A stretch of 64,000 nucleotides of DNA from Aporhodopirellula rubra (GTDB lineage Bacteria; Planctomycetota; Planctomycetia; Pirellulales; Pirellulaceae), in assembly GCF_014192335.1 (NCBI RefSeq), contig NZ_JACHXU010000012.1:140656-204655 (forward strand), in the 5' to 3' direction. The notes under the pieces were generated by a model. The model was not told the DNA's origin. It did not search any database and saw only the letters and a list, made by a program, of their open reading frames with translations. A program made the translations under genes and the position numbers. Shown one piece after another: positions 26,913-36,079 of the stretch (position 1 is the stretch's first letter; each line of letters begins with the position of its first letter).

Positions 26913-29900
26913 AGATCAAAGACATCCAAATTGACGGTTTCGGCGTCTGGACCGGCCTGAGCGTTGACTCGCTCAGCGAAGGAATGACGTTGTTCTACGG
27001 TCCCAACGAGGCCGGCAAAACGACGTTGATGCAGTTCCTGCGTGCGATGCTGTATGGCTTCACCCCCGAACGCCGCGCTCGTTACCTGCCTCCCATTCAC
27101 GGCGGCACCCCCGGCGGTGCGATCCGAGTTACCGGGCCCGGTGGCGGTTATGAAATCCGCCGTCACAGCCAACTGACCGACTCAGACACGACAGGACGCC
27201 TGGCCGTCACCGGCACGGACGGACTCAGCCAAGGGCAACACCGATTGAGCATGCTGCTCGGTCAAATCGACGAACCGATCTTCACCAACGTATTCGCCAT
27301 CGGCATCCGAGAACTACAGGAACTCAGCACGCTCGACGACACGTCCGCCGCCGACGAGCTGTACAAACTCAGCAGCGGCCTGGACCGCGTTTCGTTGGTC
27401 GATGTCCTTCGCAGTTTACGCGCCGGACGTACCGAATTGATCGGCAAAGACGCTCCCTCGCAAAGCGAAGAGGAAGCCGCCGCGAACCACCTGACCGGAT
27501 TGCTCAGCCGTCGTGAAAAACTCCGCGACGAAATCCAACGTCTCACCGGTCAAACCCGTCGGTGGAGCGAAATGGCGACGCAGCGCCGAACGCAGAGTCA
27601 AGAGATCGAATCGTTGCGCGGACGCATGGTCGCGTGGGAACGCGAAGCACGCTGCGTTGAGATCGCCACCAGTGTCCACGAACCATGGCAAAAGCGTGCC
27701 GAACTGACCGCGGAAATCGACGCGATCGAAGGCGAAGCCCATCTGCCCGATGACGCACCCTCGCAACTCGTTCAGATCGAAGCGTTAATCGAAGAACGCA
27801 AAGCAAAGATCGAAGAGATCCGAGCCCGTCGACGTTCGTTGCGTGACAAAGCCGAACAGTTGCCGGTCAACAAACGATTGTTCGACCTGCAAGGACGGAT
27901 CGAGGCCGCCACGCAACAGGCGACTTGGGTGGAAGCTCTCGAGGAGCAAATCACTCGCATCGATACTCAGATCGAGAAAGCTCGCAAACAAGTCGAAGCC
28001 GATGCGGATCGACTCGGCATCGACGAACACGAACGGATGCAAATCGCCGAGGGCGACACCGGTGCGTTACCCGATCTGTCACGCAGCACGCTGGCGGCGT
28101 TGTCGTCACCGGCGAAAAACGTCAAAGAGCAGATGTTCCTGCTCAAACAGTCTCGTGCCGAAGGCAAGACGCACAAAGCACGTGCGGAAAAGCTGAGCGA
28201 GAAACTGCAAGACGTTCTCAATCGTGCCCACGCCAGCGATCTACAACAGGCGATCCGGCGCGAGAACGAAAACATCTCGTCGCTGCGTCATCGCATCCAA
28301 CTCGGTCAACACCTCGACAAACTCACGCGGCACTATCGCGACCTCGAACGTGAATCGATCGAATTGACGACCGATGAAGCGTTGCCGATGGACCGCCTGT
28401 TCCTGCTCGGGTTGCCTTTCATCGTCGGCGGAATGCTAGTCCTTTACGGACTGTTCAACGTCTTCCAAATCACGACCTTTGTCGCTCGCCCGAATCCGAC
28501 GCAGGGAATGCTGTGCATCATGTTCGGTGCGATGGCATTGCTCGTCTATTATCTCAGTCGCGAAAAGGGCCAACGCAGCACGTTAGTTGATCTCGAAGAT
28601 TGCGAGCGTCAGATCGAAAGCGTTCGTCGCCAAATCCGCGAAGTCGAATCCGAACGTGAGGAAGTCGATTCTCATTTACCGACCAGCAACGAGTCGCTCG
28701 AAGCACGTCTTCGCGAATCGGAAACGCTGCTCGCCGAACTCGAAGAATCCTTGCCGGCCTATCATTCGCACGAAGCCGCGATGCAGTCGTACAAGGCATC
28801 GTACGCCCGTGCGACCAAAGCCGCCGAGGGTATGAAAGAGGCTCGGCGCGAGTGGACTGCGACGTTGGATCGACTCGGCCTAGCCAACACCCTCTCACCC
28901 AAGAGCGTCCGGACGCTCGGCGACGGTTACGAAACGTTGCAGGCGAGCCTGCGACGGCTGCATGATTTGCGTGAAGAACGTGAACAACGTCGACGCGAAC
29001 GCCAAACAATCGCCAAGCGAATTGAGACGCTCTACATCGAAGCCCTCGACGCGTCCGAAGGCAGTTCAACCGTTAACGAGTTCCAATACGACGAACACGA
29101 TTCCATTGAACGTGACACGCATGATCGCGGACGTGATAAGAAACGGGACAAGAACCGTCATTCGAAGGGCAACCGCGACTCGGCTCAATACCGTGCTCTC
29201 GGAGCCAACGGATACGAAGATAACTATGACGACGTCGACCAAGACCGTTATCGCGACGACGATGCGAACACGATCTCGCGACGCACTTCACCGATTTCCA
29301 AGAGTGCCGCATCGGCGTTGAAGTCTCGGAGCAATCCACTCGACCAACTCAACCACCTGCACGAAGAACTCGCTCGCCAACAACATTGGATCAAACAACG
29401 ACGCGACCTGAAGGCACAGGATCAACAGTACAAGAAACAGCATTCGTCTCACGCCAGCACGATCGAACGTGCCGAGCAGCAACGGCGTGCGTTGTGGGCC
29501 AAGTGTGGCGTCGCGACGGCCGAACAGTTTTATCAAATCGTTGATCGTAAATCGTTGCTCGCGCAGTTAGCTGAACAACGTGAGGCACTCGACAAGCAAA
29601 TCCGAACGATGATCGGAACGTCGGTCCAATACGACGACGTTGACCGTGAAATCGAAGGTGCCAAGGCATCGGATCTCGAACGTCGTTGGGATGCGTTGAC
29701 GACGCGAATGAGTGAAACCGAGGCCCGGATCGCGTCGATGCAAACCGCTCAAGGTGAACTCGCCGCCAGCATGAAACAACTCGGCGACGACGATCGGTTG
29801 ATGACCGCTCGGTTGGAACTCGGGTGCGTCGAACGCAAACTCGACAAACTCGCACGCCGCTGGCAAACACTCGCGACGGCGAGCAGCCTACTCGAGGACG

Positions 29901-31018
29901 TTTGCGGCACATTCGAACGCGAACGCCAACCGGAAACGCTCCGCGAAGCCTCCTCGTTCTTGAACCAATTAACCGACGGCAAATACACGCGAATCTGGAC
30001 CCCGCTGGGCACCAACCAGTTGAAGATCGACGACAGCGAAGGAAAATCGTTGCCGCTCGAAGTCCTCAGCCGGGGAACGGGCGAAGCCGTGTTCATTGCG
30101 TTAAGGTTGTCACTCGCGGCGGCCTACGCTCGACGTGGTGTGATGTTGCCGTTGGTACTCGACGACGTGCTTGTCAACTTCGACGGCGAACGTGCCCATC
30201 ACGCCGCCCGAACTCTGCAAACCTTCGCGGAACTCGGTCACCAAGTCATGATGTTCACGTGTCATGATCACATCGTGGAGATATTTCACCAAATTGGTGT
30301 CGAAGTTCGACAAATGCCCGCACAAGGCACCCCCGGTCGCGCTCACATCCTCGCACCACCTGAAGAATCGTACGAGTACGAAGAACCGGAATACGAAGAG
30401 GAAGAAGCCTACGAGGAAGAGCCCGAAGAGCAACCCGAACCGATTGCCGAAATCATCGAGCCCGAACCGACTCCCGAACCGTTGCCCGTTGTGATCGCAC
30501 CACCGCCGTTGCCGATCGCACGCCCCGCCGCACTGGTCGTCGAAAACCGGGTGACTGCTCCCTCTCGTCCGAAACCGCCAAAATCAAAATACCGTTTCGG
30601 CTTCGAACGACTCCATCGACAACACCGTCGGCGTCGGGCACCGCAAATCAAGATCGAACCGAAGAAGATCGCCAAACCCGAACCCGTCCGACCAACGCGC
30701 ATCGTCGTCGAGCGAGAACCAGAACCGATCACGGAAACGCGAATCGTCGACAACTCGATCGGATGGGCCTGGTTCGAACGTGAACCGGCCGATGGTCGTA
30801 TCGATGCCGATGAAGCAGCCGCCCAAGCAACGCGAAATCAATGGCTTGCCGAAGAAGACCGCATTGTCGAAACCGAAATCGCCGATGACGATTTCGGCCG
30901 GGACGGGTATACCAGAGACGATTCACGAAACCGTGACAATGCGGTCGTGGGCGAGAAAGGAATCGAAGGGGAAGACCGATCATGGTGGCGTGCCGAACAC
31001 GTCGGCCGCGCCTCCTAA
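26909..31018 (+). CDS. SbcC/YhaN-like SMC-type ATPase with membrane segments and long tail
   Basis: 1369 aa from ATG 26909, overlapping the SbcD-like stop. Walker A is YGPNEAGKTT (residues 30-39). Long coiled coils fill about 190-480 and 560-990. Two transmembrane helices (LFLLGLPFIVGGMLVLYGL and CIMFGAMALLVYYL, about 496-552) interrupt them, as in YhaN. A charged, disordered insert (RDTHDRGRDKKRDKNRHSK) lies at about 730-800. The ABC signature is LSRGTGEAVFIALRLS (about 1052) and Walker B is PLVLDDVLVNFD (about 1083). After residue 1150 a tail of about 218 residues, first acidic and then proline-rich and basic, is added. It presumably drives DNA-end processing or chromosome organisation at the membrane. 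Confidence 0.9.
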   Translation: MKIKDIQIDGFGVWTGLSVDSLSEGMTLFYGPNEAGKTTLMQFLRAMLYGFTPERRARYLPPIHGGTPGGAIRVTGPGGGYEIRRHSQLTDSDTTGRLAVTGTDGLSQGQHRLSMLLGQIDEPIFTNVFAIGIRELQELSTLDDTSAADELYKLSSGLDRVSLVDVLRSLRAGRTELIGKDAPSQSEEEAAANHLTGLLSRREKLRDEIQRLTGQTRRWSEMATQRRTQSQEIESLRGRMVAWEREARCVEIATSVHEPWQKRAELTAEIDAIEGEAHLPDDAPSQLVQIEALIEERKAKIEEIRARRRSLRDKAEQLPVNKRLFDLQGRIEAATQQATWVEALEEQITRIDTQIEKARKQVEADADRLGIDEHERMQIAEGDTGALPDLSRSTLAALSSPAKNVKEQMFLLKQSRAEGKTHKARAEKLSEKLQDVLNRAHASDLQQAIRRENENISSLRHRIQLGQHLDKLTRHYRDLERESIELTTDEALPMDRLFLLGLPFIVGGMLVLYGLFNVFQITTFVARPNPTQGMLCIMFGAMALLVYYLSREKGQRSTLVDLEDCERQIESVRRQIREVESEREEVDSHLPTSNESLEARLRESETLLAELEESLPAYHSHEAAMQSYKASYARATKAAEGMKEARREWTATLDRLGLANTLSPKSVRTLGDGYETLQASLRRLHDLREEREQRRRERQTIAKRIETLYIEALDASEGSSTVNEFQYDEHDSIERDTHDRGRDKKRDKNRHSKGNRDSAQYRALGANGYEDNYDDVDQDRYRDDDANTISRRTSPISKSAASALKSRSNPLDQLNHLHEELARQQHWIKQRRDLKAQDQQYKKQHSSHASTIERAEQQRRALWAKCGVATAEQFYQIVDRKSLLAQLAEQREALDKQIRTMIGTSVQYDDVDREIEGAKASDLERRWDALTTRMSETEARIASMQTAQGELAASMKQLGDDDRLMTARLELGCVERKLDKLARRWQTLATASSLLEDVCGTFERERQPETLREASSFLNQLTDGKYTRIWTPLGTNQLKIDDSEGKSLPLEVLSRGTGEAVFIALRLSLAAAYARRGVMLPLVLDDVLVNFDGERAHHAARTLQTFAELGHQVMMFTCHDHIVEIFHQIGVEVRQMPAQGTPGRAHILAPPEESYEYEEPEYEEEEAYEEEPEEQPEPIAEIIEPEPTPEPLPVVIAPPPLPIARPAALVVENRVTAPSRPKPPKSKYRFGFERLHRQHRRRRAPQIKIEPKKIAKPEPVRPTRIVVEREPEPITETRIVDNSIGWAWFEREPADGRIDADEAAAQATRNQWLAEEDRIVETEIADDDFGRDGYTRDDSRNRDNAVVGEKGIEGEDRSWWRAEHVGRAS

Positions 31019-31219
31019 ACCTCCTCTAAACAGAACTTTCGCAGCGGCGATGCCTGATCGAAGGTTCCCGTGGCAAATTGTCTCAGCGTTCCGAAATGTG
31101 AGTGACGCGGCGTCAGCGAGAAAATCGGCAACGATAGAATTGCCGCTCTTTCGGCATCGCTGCTCGTCATCAATCCTTTTCCGTATCGCTCGTCTGTCTC
31201 AATCGCCACGGCTGCTCGC

Positions 31220-31678
31220 ATGAACCATCGCTCGCTTCATTTTGACACGTTAAAAGAGGCCATGGCCGAGGCGGAACGTCTCGCCGTGACGCCGGTTCAA
31301 ACAACGGGCAATTACACCCTGGGTCAGATTCTCGACCATCTCGCCCGGACGATACGCATGGCAACCGGTGACGCGCCGCCACCGAAAGTCCCGTTGTTAT
31401 TGCGACTGGTCGGCCCACTGATCGGCGGCCGAATCGTCAAGGGACCTGCAAAACCCGGCTTTAAATTGCCCGCCGGCATGCAGGCCTATTTCTGGTCGAA
31501 GGAAGACGTTCCTGTTGAAAAAGCAATCGAAGAACTGCGTGCCGCACACCAGCGTTTCGCGACGATGGTGGAACTCCCACGGAATCCCATGTTCGGATCA
31601 CTCTCGCACGAACAAACCGAACAATTGCAATGCCGACATTTCGAATTGCATCTCGGCTTTGTCAACGACGCTGCGTAA
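31220..31678 (+). CDS. DUF1569 (DinB-like) protein
   Basis: 152 aa from ATG 31220. The pattern matches DUF1569, a DinB-related four-helix family: YTLGQILDHLARTIRMATG near residues 31-50, KPGFKLPAGMQAYFW, and the C-terminal SHEQTEQLQCRHFELHLGF. The histidines in DHLA, SHEQ and RHFELH are likely metal ligands. No substrate is known. It stands alone 200 bases after the SbcC-like gene. Confidence 0.82.
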   Translation: MNHRSLHFDTLKEAMAEAERLAVTPVQTTGNYTLGQILDHLARTIRMATGDAPPPKVPLLLRLVGPLIGGRIVKGPAKPGFKLPAGMQAYFWSKEDVPVEKAIEELRAAHQRFATMVELPRNPMFGSLSHEQTEQLQCRHFELHLGFVNDAA

Positions 31679-31712
31679 GCCTTTCCATCGCTGCGTTGTC
31701 AGACAGCGGTCC

Positions 31713-31728
31713 ACCGCCTGGCGGCGGT
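31713..31728 (+). terminator. Short GC hairpin after the DUF1569 gene
   Basis: ACCGCC-TGGC-GGCGGT forms a 6-bp GC-rich stem 35 bases after the stop, followed by AAATACAGC without a T-run. It is a weak terminator candidate. Confidence 0.35.
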
Positions 31729-31808
31729 AAATACAGCAAAAACAATCACGCTCTAGATTGCCTATCTTTTGTTGACGTCGCGTGGGTGAACTTCCTAGTC
31801 TCGCCCGC

Positions 31809-34040
31809 ATGTTCTGTTCCACGATCCTTTACCGAAACGCTGCGGAGACTCAAACGAGTTCGCCCGCTCGCAAGAAGGCCGATTTGACCGGCCGATTAGG
31901 CGTTTGGTGGGTCATCGCCGTTTTGATGATGTGTGGAACATCGGGCTGCGCGACGGCTCGCTATCTGCAAGACCGACCGATTCGGGACAATGCACTCGAA
32001 AGTTCGCTGCAACTGCTTCGATGGCGAGGCCCCGAAATCAGTGAACGCACTCAGCACACACTGCGTCGCTACGGGCTCAACGAAACCTACCAAAGCGACA
32101 GCAACATTTGCATCCATCAACTGCGGACGCTCCACCGACAAAACCTTGACCCCGAATTGACGTACGCGGTTTCCGAACTCGCGTACGTGGAAGGCAAAAA
32201 GGCCGAGCGACTCGGACGCACCAGCGACGCGATGAATCACTACGGCATCGCGTTGACGACGAGTTACCGATACCTCTTCGGACCTCAACTCGCCGACGTT
32301 CGCAATCAATACGACCCGCAGTTCCGTGCCGTTTGTGATTTGTACAATGAATCACTCGAAGATCTACTACGCGTCCTCTGTGCTGAAAACCGTTTGCGTC
32401 CTGGGCAGACCTACACCATCCAAACGGCCGATCGCAAATTTGTGATTCGAACCGAAATGCGAGGAGCGTGGAAACCGGACGAGTTTGATCGATATGAATT
32501 CGTTAGCGACTACGACATCAAAACGCTTCGAAACCGACACACCACCTTCGGGCTCGGCGTGCCGTTGGTCGCCGTTCGTAAACCTCGTGGGGCAAACGAC
32601 TCACGCGAGAAATACTATCCCGAAGGGCTCAGTTACGCGGTGACAGCGCTGCTGCGTTGTTCGACGGGGAATGAGGGTGAATACGCCGCCGCGACCGAAC
32701 TGCTGCCCTCGACGGGCAATTCCGAATCGAGCGTCCGGTTGGCGAGTCACAACGTTCCCAATCGCAACTTTGCAAACGAAGATCCAAACGAAACACCGGT
32801 CTGTGTGCTGGAGTTTTTCGATCCGCTACGCGCAAACCAAATCAAACTCGCCAACGATTGGGTGCCGCTCGAAACCGACCTCACCACACCGCTAGCGTAC
32901 TTCCTCGACAGCCCCGAGTATCGCAAACGCGATCGAGCCACCGAAGGTTTGCTCGATCCCGATGACGCGCAGCAAAAACGTGGCCTGTACATGCTCGAAC
33001 CCTACGACCCCAATCGCATCCCGGTGCTGATGGTTCACGGATTGTGGTCGAGCCCGCTGACGTGGATGGATATGTTCAACGACCTCAGGAGTTTTCCCGA
33101 GATCCGACAACGTTATCAATTCTGGTTTTATCTCTACCCGTCCGGACAACCGTTCTGGCTCAGCGCCACGCAACTGCGCAGCGATCTGTTCGCGATGCGT
33201 CAAACGTTCGATGCGACCGGACAAGACCGCGCGATCGATAACATGGTGCTGGTCGGTCACAGCATGGGCGGTCTGATCTCGCGTATGCAGACGATCGACA
33301 GCGGCGATGATTTCTGGAACATCGTCAGCAATCAACCCAAAGAGAAACTCCGCGGACCACCACAGGACGTCAACCGACTCGTCAGTGCGTTGGAGTTCCG
33401 ACCGAACAAATCGATCAGCCGCGTTGTCACGATCGGCACACCGCATCGTGGGAGCGATCTGGCCAACTCTGCGACGCGATGGTTGGCAGGAAAAATCATC
33501 AAATTGCCGAAGATGGCGATCTCGACGAGCAACCGTTTAACGCGAGCGAACCCGGGCTTCTTTCGTGATACCCGTTTGCTAACCGAAGCCAACGCGGTCG
33601 ATTCGCTCGCGCCGGATTCGCCCATTTTCCCAGTCATGTTAAAAGCAAAAACATCCTCTGACATTCGCTACCACAACATCATCGGCGTGCTCGACGATCC
33701 ACCGGTTTTGGCAGGTCGCAATTACAAAGGCGATGGCGTCGTCGAATACGACAGCGCCAAAATGGAAGACGTGAAGAGCGAACTGGTCGTTGACGCGACA
33801 CACACAACCTTGCACATGACCGGCAAAGCCATTTTTGAGGTGCGGCGGATCTTGCTCGAACACCTTCGCGAAGTCGACTCAGAGGATCGTCTCGCGTGGG
33901 ATGCGCCGACACGAACGCCACTGGTCGCCGACGGCGCCGCGGGTCTGATCTCTGACCCACGTTTCCGCTACGAACGTCAAGCCGCATCTCAGTCCGCCTT
34001 CCAACTCTCCGGCACCGGCGACACGGCGAACCGCAAATAG
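31809..34040 (+). CDS. Lipoprotein alpha/beta hydrolase (lipase/esterase-like)
   Basis: 743 aa from ATG 31809; a GTG at 31782 would add nine residues and neither start has a clear ribosome site. The N-terminal membrane segment VWWVIAVLMMCGTSGCATA ends in a lipobox-like cysteine, implying an outer-membrane or periplasmic lipoprotein. A 350-residue N-terminal region without known family precedes the hydrolase domain: PVLMVHGLWSSPLTWMDM (oxyanion region), LVGHSMGGLISR with the nucleophile Ser in GHSMG, and TIGTPHRGSDLA typical of PGAP1/LipA-like lipases. The catalytic His is probably in VVDATHTTLH. The substrate is unknown. Confidence 0.82.
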   Translation: MFCSTILYRNAAETQTSSPARKKADLTGRLGVWWVIAVLMMCGTSGCATARYLQDRPIRDNALESSLQLLRWRGPEISERTQHTLRRYGLNETYQSDSNICIHQLRTLHRQNLDPELTYAVSELAYVEGKKAERLGRTSDAMNHYGIALTTSYRYLFGPQLADVRNQYDPQFRAVCDLYNESLEDLLRVLCAENRLRPGQTYTIQTADRKFVIRTEMRGAWKPDEFDRYEFVSDYDIKTLRNRHTTFGLGVPLVAVRKPRGANDSREKYYPEGLSYAVTALLRCSTGNEGEYAAATELLPSTGNSESSVRLASHNVPNRNFANEDPNETPVCVLEFFDPLRANQIKLANDWVPLETDLTTPLAYFLDSPEYRKRDRATEGLLDPDDAQQKRGLYMLEPYDPNRIPVLMVHGLWSSPLTWMDMFNDLRSFPEIRQRYQFWFYLYPSGQPFWLSATQLRSDLFAMRQTFDATGQDRAIDNMVLVGHSMGGLISRMQTIDSGDDFWNIVSNQPKEKLRGPPQDVNRLVSALEFRPNKSISRVVTIGTPHRGSDLANSATRWLAGKIIKLPKMAISTSNRLTRANPGFFRDTRLLTEANAVDSLAPDSPIFPVMLKAKTSSDIRYHNIIGVLDDPPVLAGRNYKGDGVVEYDSAKMEDVKSELVVDATHTTLHMTGKAIFEVRRILLEHLREVDSEDRLAWDAPTRTPLVADGAAGLISDPRFRYERQAASQSAFQLSGTGDTANRK

Positions 34041-34279
34041 CGAGTCGTCAGCATTTTGCACGTGAGGATGCTCCGGAACGCGAACCGCGAGTTGGCTTTC
34101 AACGATGCCAACGCACCCAGTGCTGATCACTGCGGCAGGAAATGACTTTCGCCCAACACTCGGTCTTACCCGATCGGTGCATTTCAATGGATGACGCGAC
34201 CGGTCACAGTAGCTGGACTCGCGAGCCTTCAGTCCCGCGAAGTCTGACGGCATCGGCTACATCTTGTTTGTAAGACGCG

Positions 34280-35407
34280 TTAATAGTCGAACCAGATTCC
34301 GAAACCGAGATATTCATCGTTTCGTTTGAAAAACTGAAACTGACTGCTCGGCCCGTCTCCGTACTGCATTCCAAAACGCAACCGTCGATCGGACTTCGGC
34401 CCCTGGTAACACCACCCCGCCTGCAACGTGGTTGCCATGTGGTATTCGGTTGACTCGTGAAACGCGAGATTGGCCGCAGCGAACGGTGCAATGCCACGCG
34501 GACGCCGAGGCTTCGCCGTCCATTCCGCACCGGTTTGATACTGCATCCGTTTCGCACCGCCGGATTTCTTCACTGCCCCGGCAACTTCTCCGTAAACTCG
34601 CGTCGTCGTCGACGGGTTGTAACTGACTCCGTAGACCAACGACTCGGCGACGTAGTTGATCCGTTCGAACGTTGGGTTGTTGATCAAGTACTCGTCACCA
34701 ACGTGAGAACTCAGGTGGAAGTAGCCGAACTTCATCGCCCACGGCCCCTCTGCCCAGGTCATCTCGGTTCCGAAACGAAAATCCATCGACTCAACATCTT
34801 CGGAATTGAGCAGGTCCAACCGCGTGATCACGGCACCTTCGAGATCCCATTGAAAGCCCTTGGGATCGTTGGCGCCTTCGGTCCCGTATCGGAGGATCCC
34901 CACGCGGCCGCCGAGCGTCGCGTCCCAGAAATACCCACCGTTATCGTCACCAAACAAGATTGCCGAGATCCGCGGTTCCTGTGGCCCGGCGAGGTAAGCG
35001 TGGTACATCAACCCGTCGGGCAACAGATGCCAATCACGTTCCTCGATCACAGGTCGAACCGCCGAGATGGTGCGAATCACGGTTTGCTCGACCGCGTCCG
35101 GCGGCAACTGCGTCGACGAACCGACAATGGAACCTGTCGCAGGAAAGAGCGCCGCGTCCGATGTCGCGTCGCCTGGAAAGGCGATCGACGCCACCCCGCC
35201 GCCCACGACTTCATTCAGAAAACCACTCGCCTCGGCCGATTCCGACACGTCCGCCACTTCCGGTAACAGAAACGGCAGCTCTTTGTATTCGAGCATCGGA
35301 TCTGCCAGCGACTGGCGATGCGGGTCCTGCGCCGATGTGACGGCCATTGAGAGCGTGCCCCAAGCGATGCAAATCAATAGATTGAGAACACATCGCCGAC
35401 ACGCCAT
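34280..35407 (-). CDS. DUF1207 outer-membrane beta-barrel-like protein
   Basis: 375 aa from ATG 35407, chosen because GAGAGG lies about 9 bases upstream; longer starts reach 35497. A signal peptide (CVLNLLICIAWGTLSMAVTS) is followed by a linker. The DUF1207 core begins at WHLLPDGLMYHAYLAGPQEP and continues with ILFGDDNGGYFWDATLGGRVGI. Many alternating aromatic strands follow, ending in NDEYLGFGIWFDY, a C-terminal aromatic residue typical of outer-membrane barrels. The protein likely sits in the outer membrane. It converges with the lipoprotein gene; the 239 bases between them hold only weak imperfect repeats. Confidence 0.8.
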   Translation of the reverse strand: MACRRCVLNLLICIAWGTLSMAVTSAQDPHRQSLADPMLEYKELPFLLPEVADVSESAEASGFLNEVVGGGVASIAFPGDATSDAALFPATGSIVGSSTQLPPDAVEQTVIRTISAVRPVIEERDWHLLPDGLMYHAYLAGPQEPRISAILFGDDNGGYFWDATLGGRVGILRYGTEGANDPKGFQWDLEGAVITRLDLLNSEDVESMDFRFGTEMTWAEGPWAMKFGYFHLSSHVGDEYLINNPTFERINYVAESLVYGVSYNPSTTTRVYGEVAGAVKKSGGAKRMQYQTGAEWTAKPRRPRGIAPFAAANLAFHESTEYHMATTLQAGWCYQGPKSDRRLRFGMQYGDGPSSQFQFFKRNDEYLGFGIWFDY

Positions 35408-35548
35408 CGTAACGAACCTCTCGGTTTCCATAGGTTCGCACGCTGCCAAAAACGCCACGTGCCAAGTGAAGTGCTGCACCGCCCGGATAGCAATCAACCC
35501 GACTTTCCATCCCTAACAAAAGGGGGACGGATTGTATTGGTCGGAACA

Positions 35549-35577
35549 ATTACACGCCCTGCGTGAAGGTTTTACAA
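35549..35577 (-). promoter_or_regulatory. Candidate sigma-70-type promoter of the DUF1207 gene
   Basis: On the minus strand TTGTAA (35577-35572) and TGTAAT (35554-35549) are spaced by exactly 17 bases, matching the -35/-10 consensus at four and five of six positions. The resulting leader would be about 130 bases. It is unsupported by experiment, and planctomycete promoters are poorly defined. Confidence 0.3.
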
Positions 35578-36079
35578 AAATTTCGCAACACTGAACAAAA
35601 GCACAACAAGCTAGGTAATTCAGTCAACCGTTGAGGCGTCCCCCGGATAGGTCCTCTCTGGTCGAGCACGGAATCGTGATCAACGCCTCGCCAGCCTCTC
35701 CTTCAAATAGCACCATCTAGCCCGCGAAAAACGCCCCACGCGCGACACACCCCAAGGTCTATGCAGCTCTCGGTCGCGCCGTGAAACACCCACCCGGAGG
35801 AATCGATGCAAGCGAAGTCCATCACGCGACCAAACAATCACGCCATCCTCTACCGTGAAAACAAGTTTTGAGGCGTGCGGATTCACCCCCTCCGCGACCC
35901 CAAGGACTGGCTTTTCAACATTAACCGCGTACAATAAGGCTCACCCACCGGGTGTTGTGCATTTCCGCCAACGGGATCGATTCCTGACGCGGCCCTTCCT
36001 CCTTGCCCAATTCCCTTCCCACCCACCATTGAAGTTCACGGCAACGTTCTGACAACGGATGCCCTGTCTGTGACATCGT
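35578..36079. other. Non-coding interval
   Basis: Beyond the candidate promoter just to the left, these 500 bases show no gene with family features. A minus-strand frame at 35680-35934 lacks a ribosome site and any recognisable domain. The interval must contain the promoter of the cytochrome-type gene starting at 36080, but no clear elements were seen. Confidence 0.5.

Noticed and set aside
35680..35934. 84-codon minus-strand frame in the gap before 36080
   Set aside because: No ribosome site, no domain and an amino-acid composition rich in Arg; treated as non-coding.
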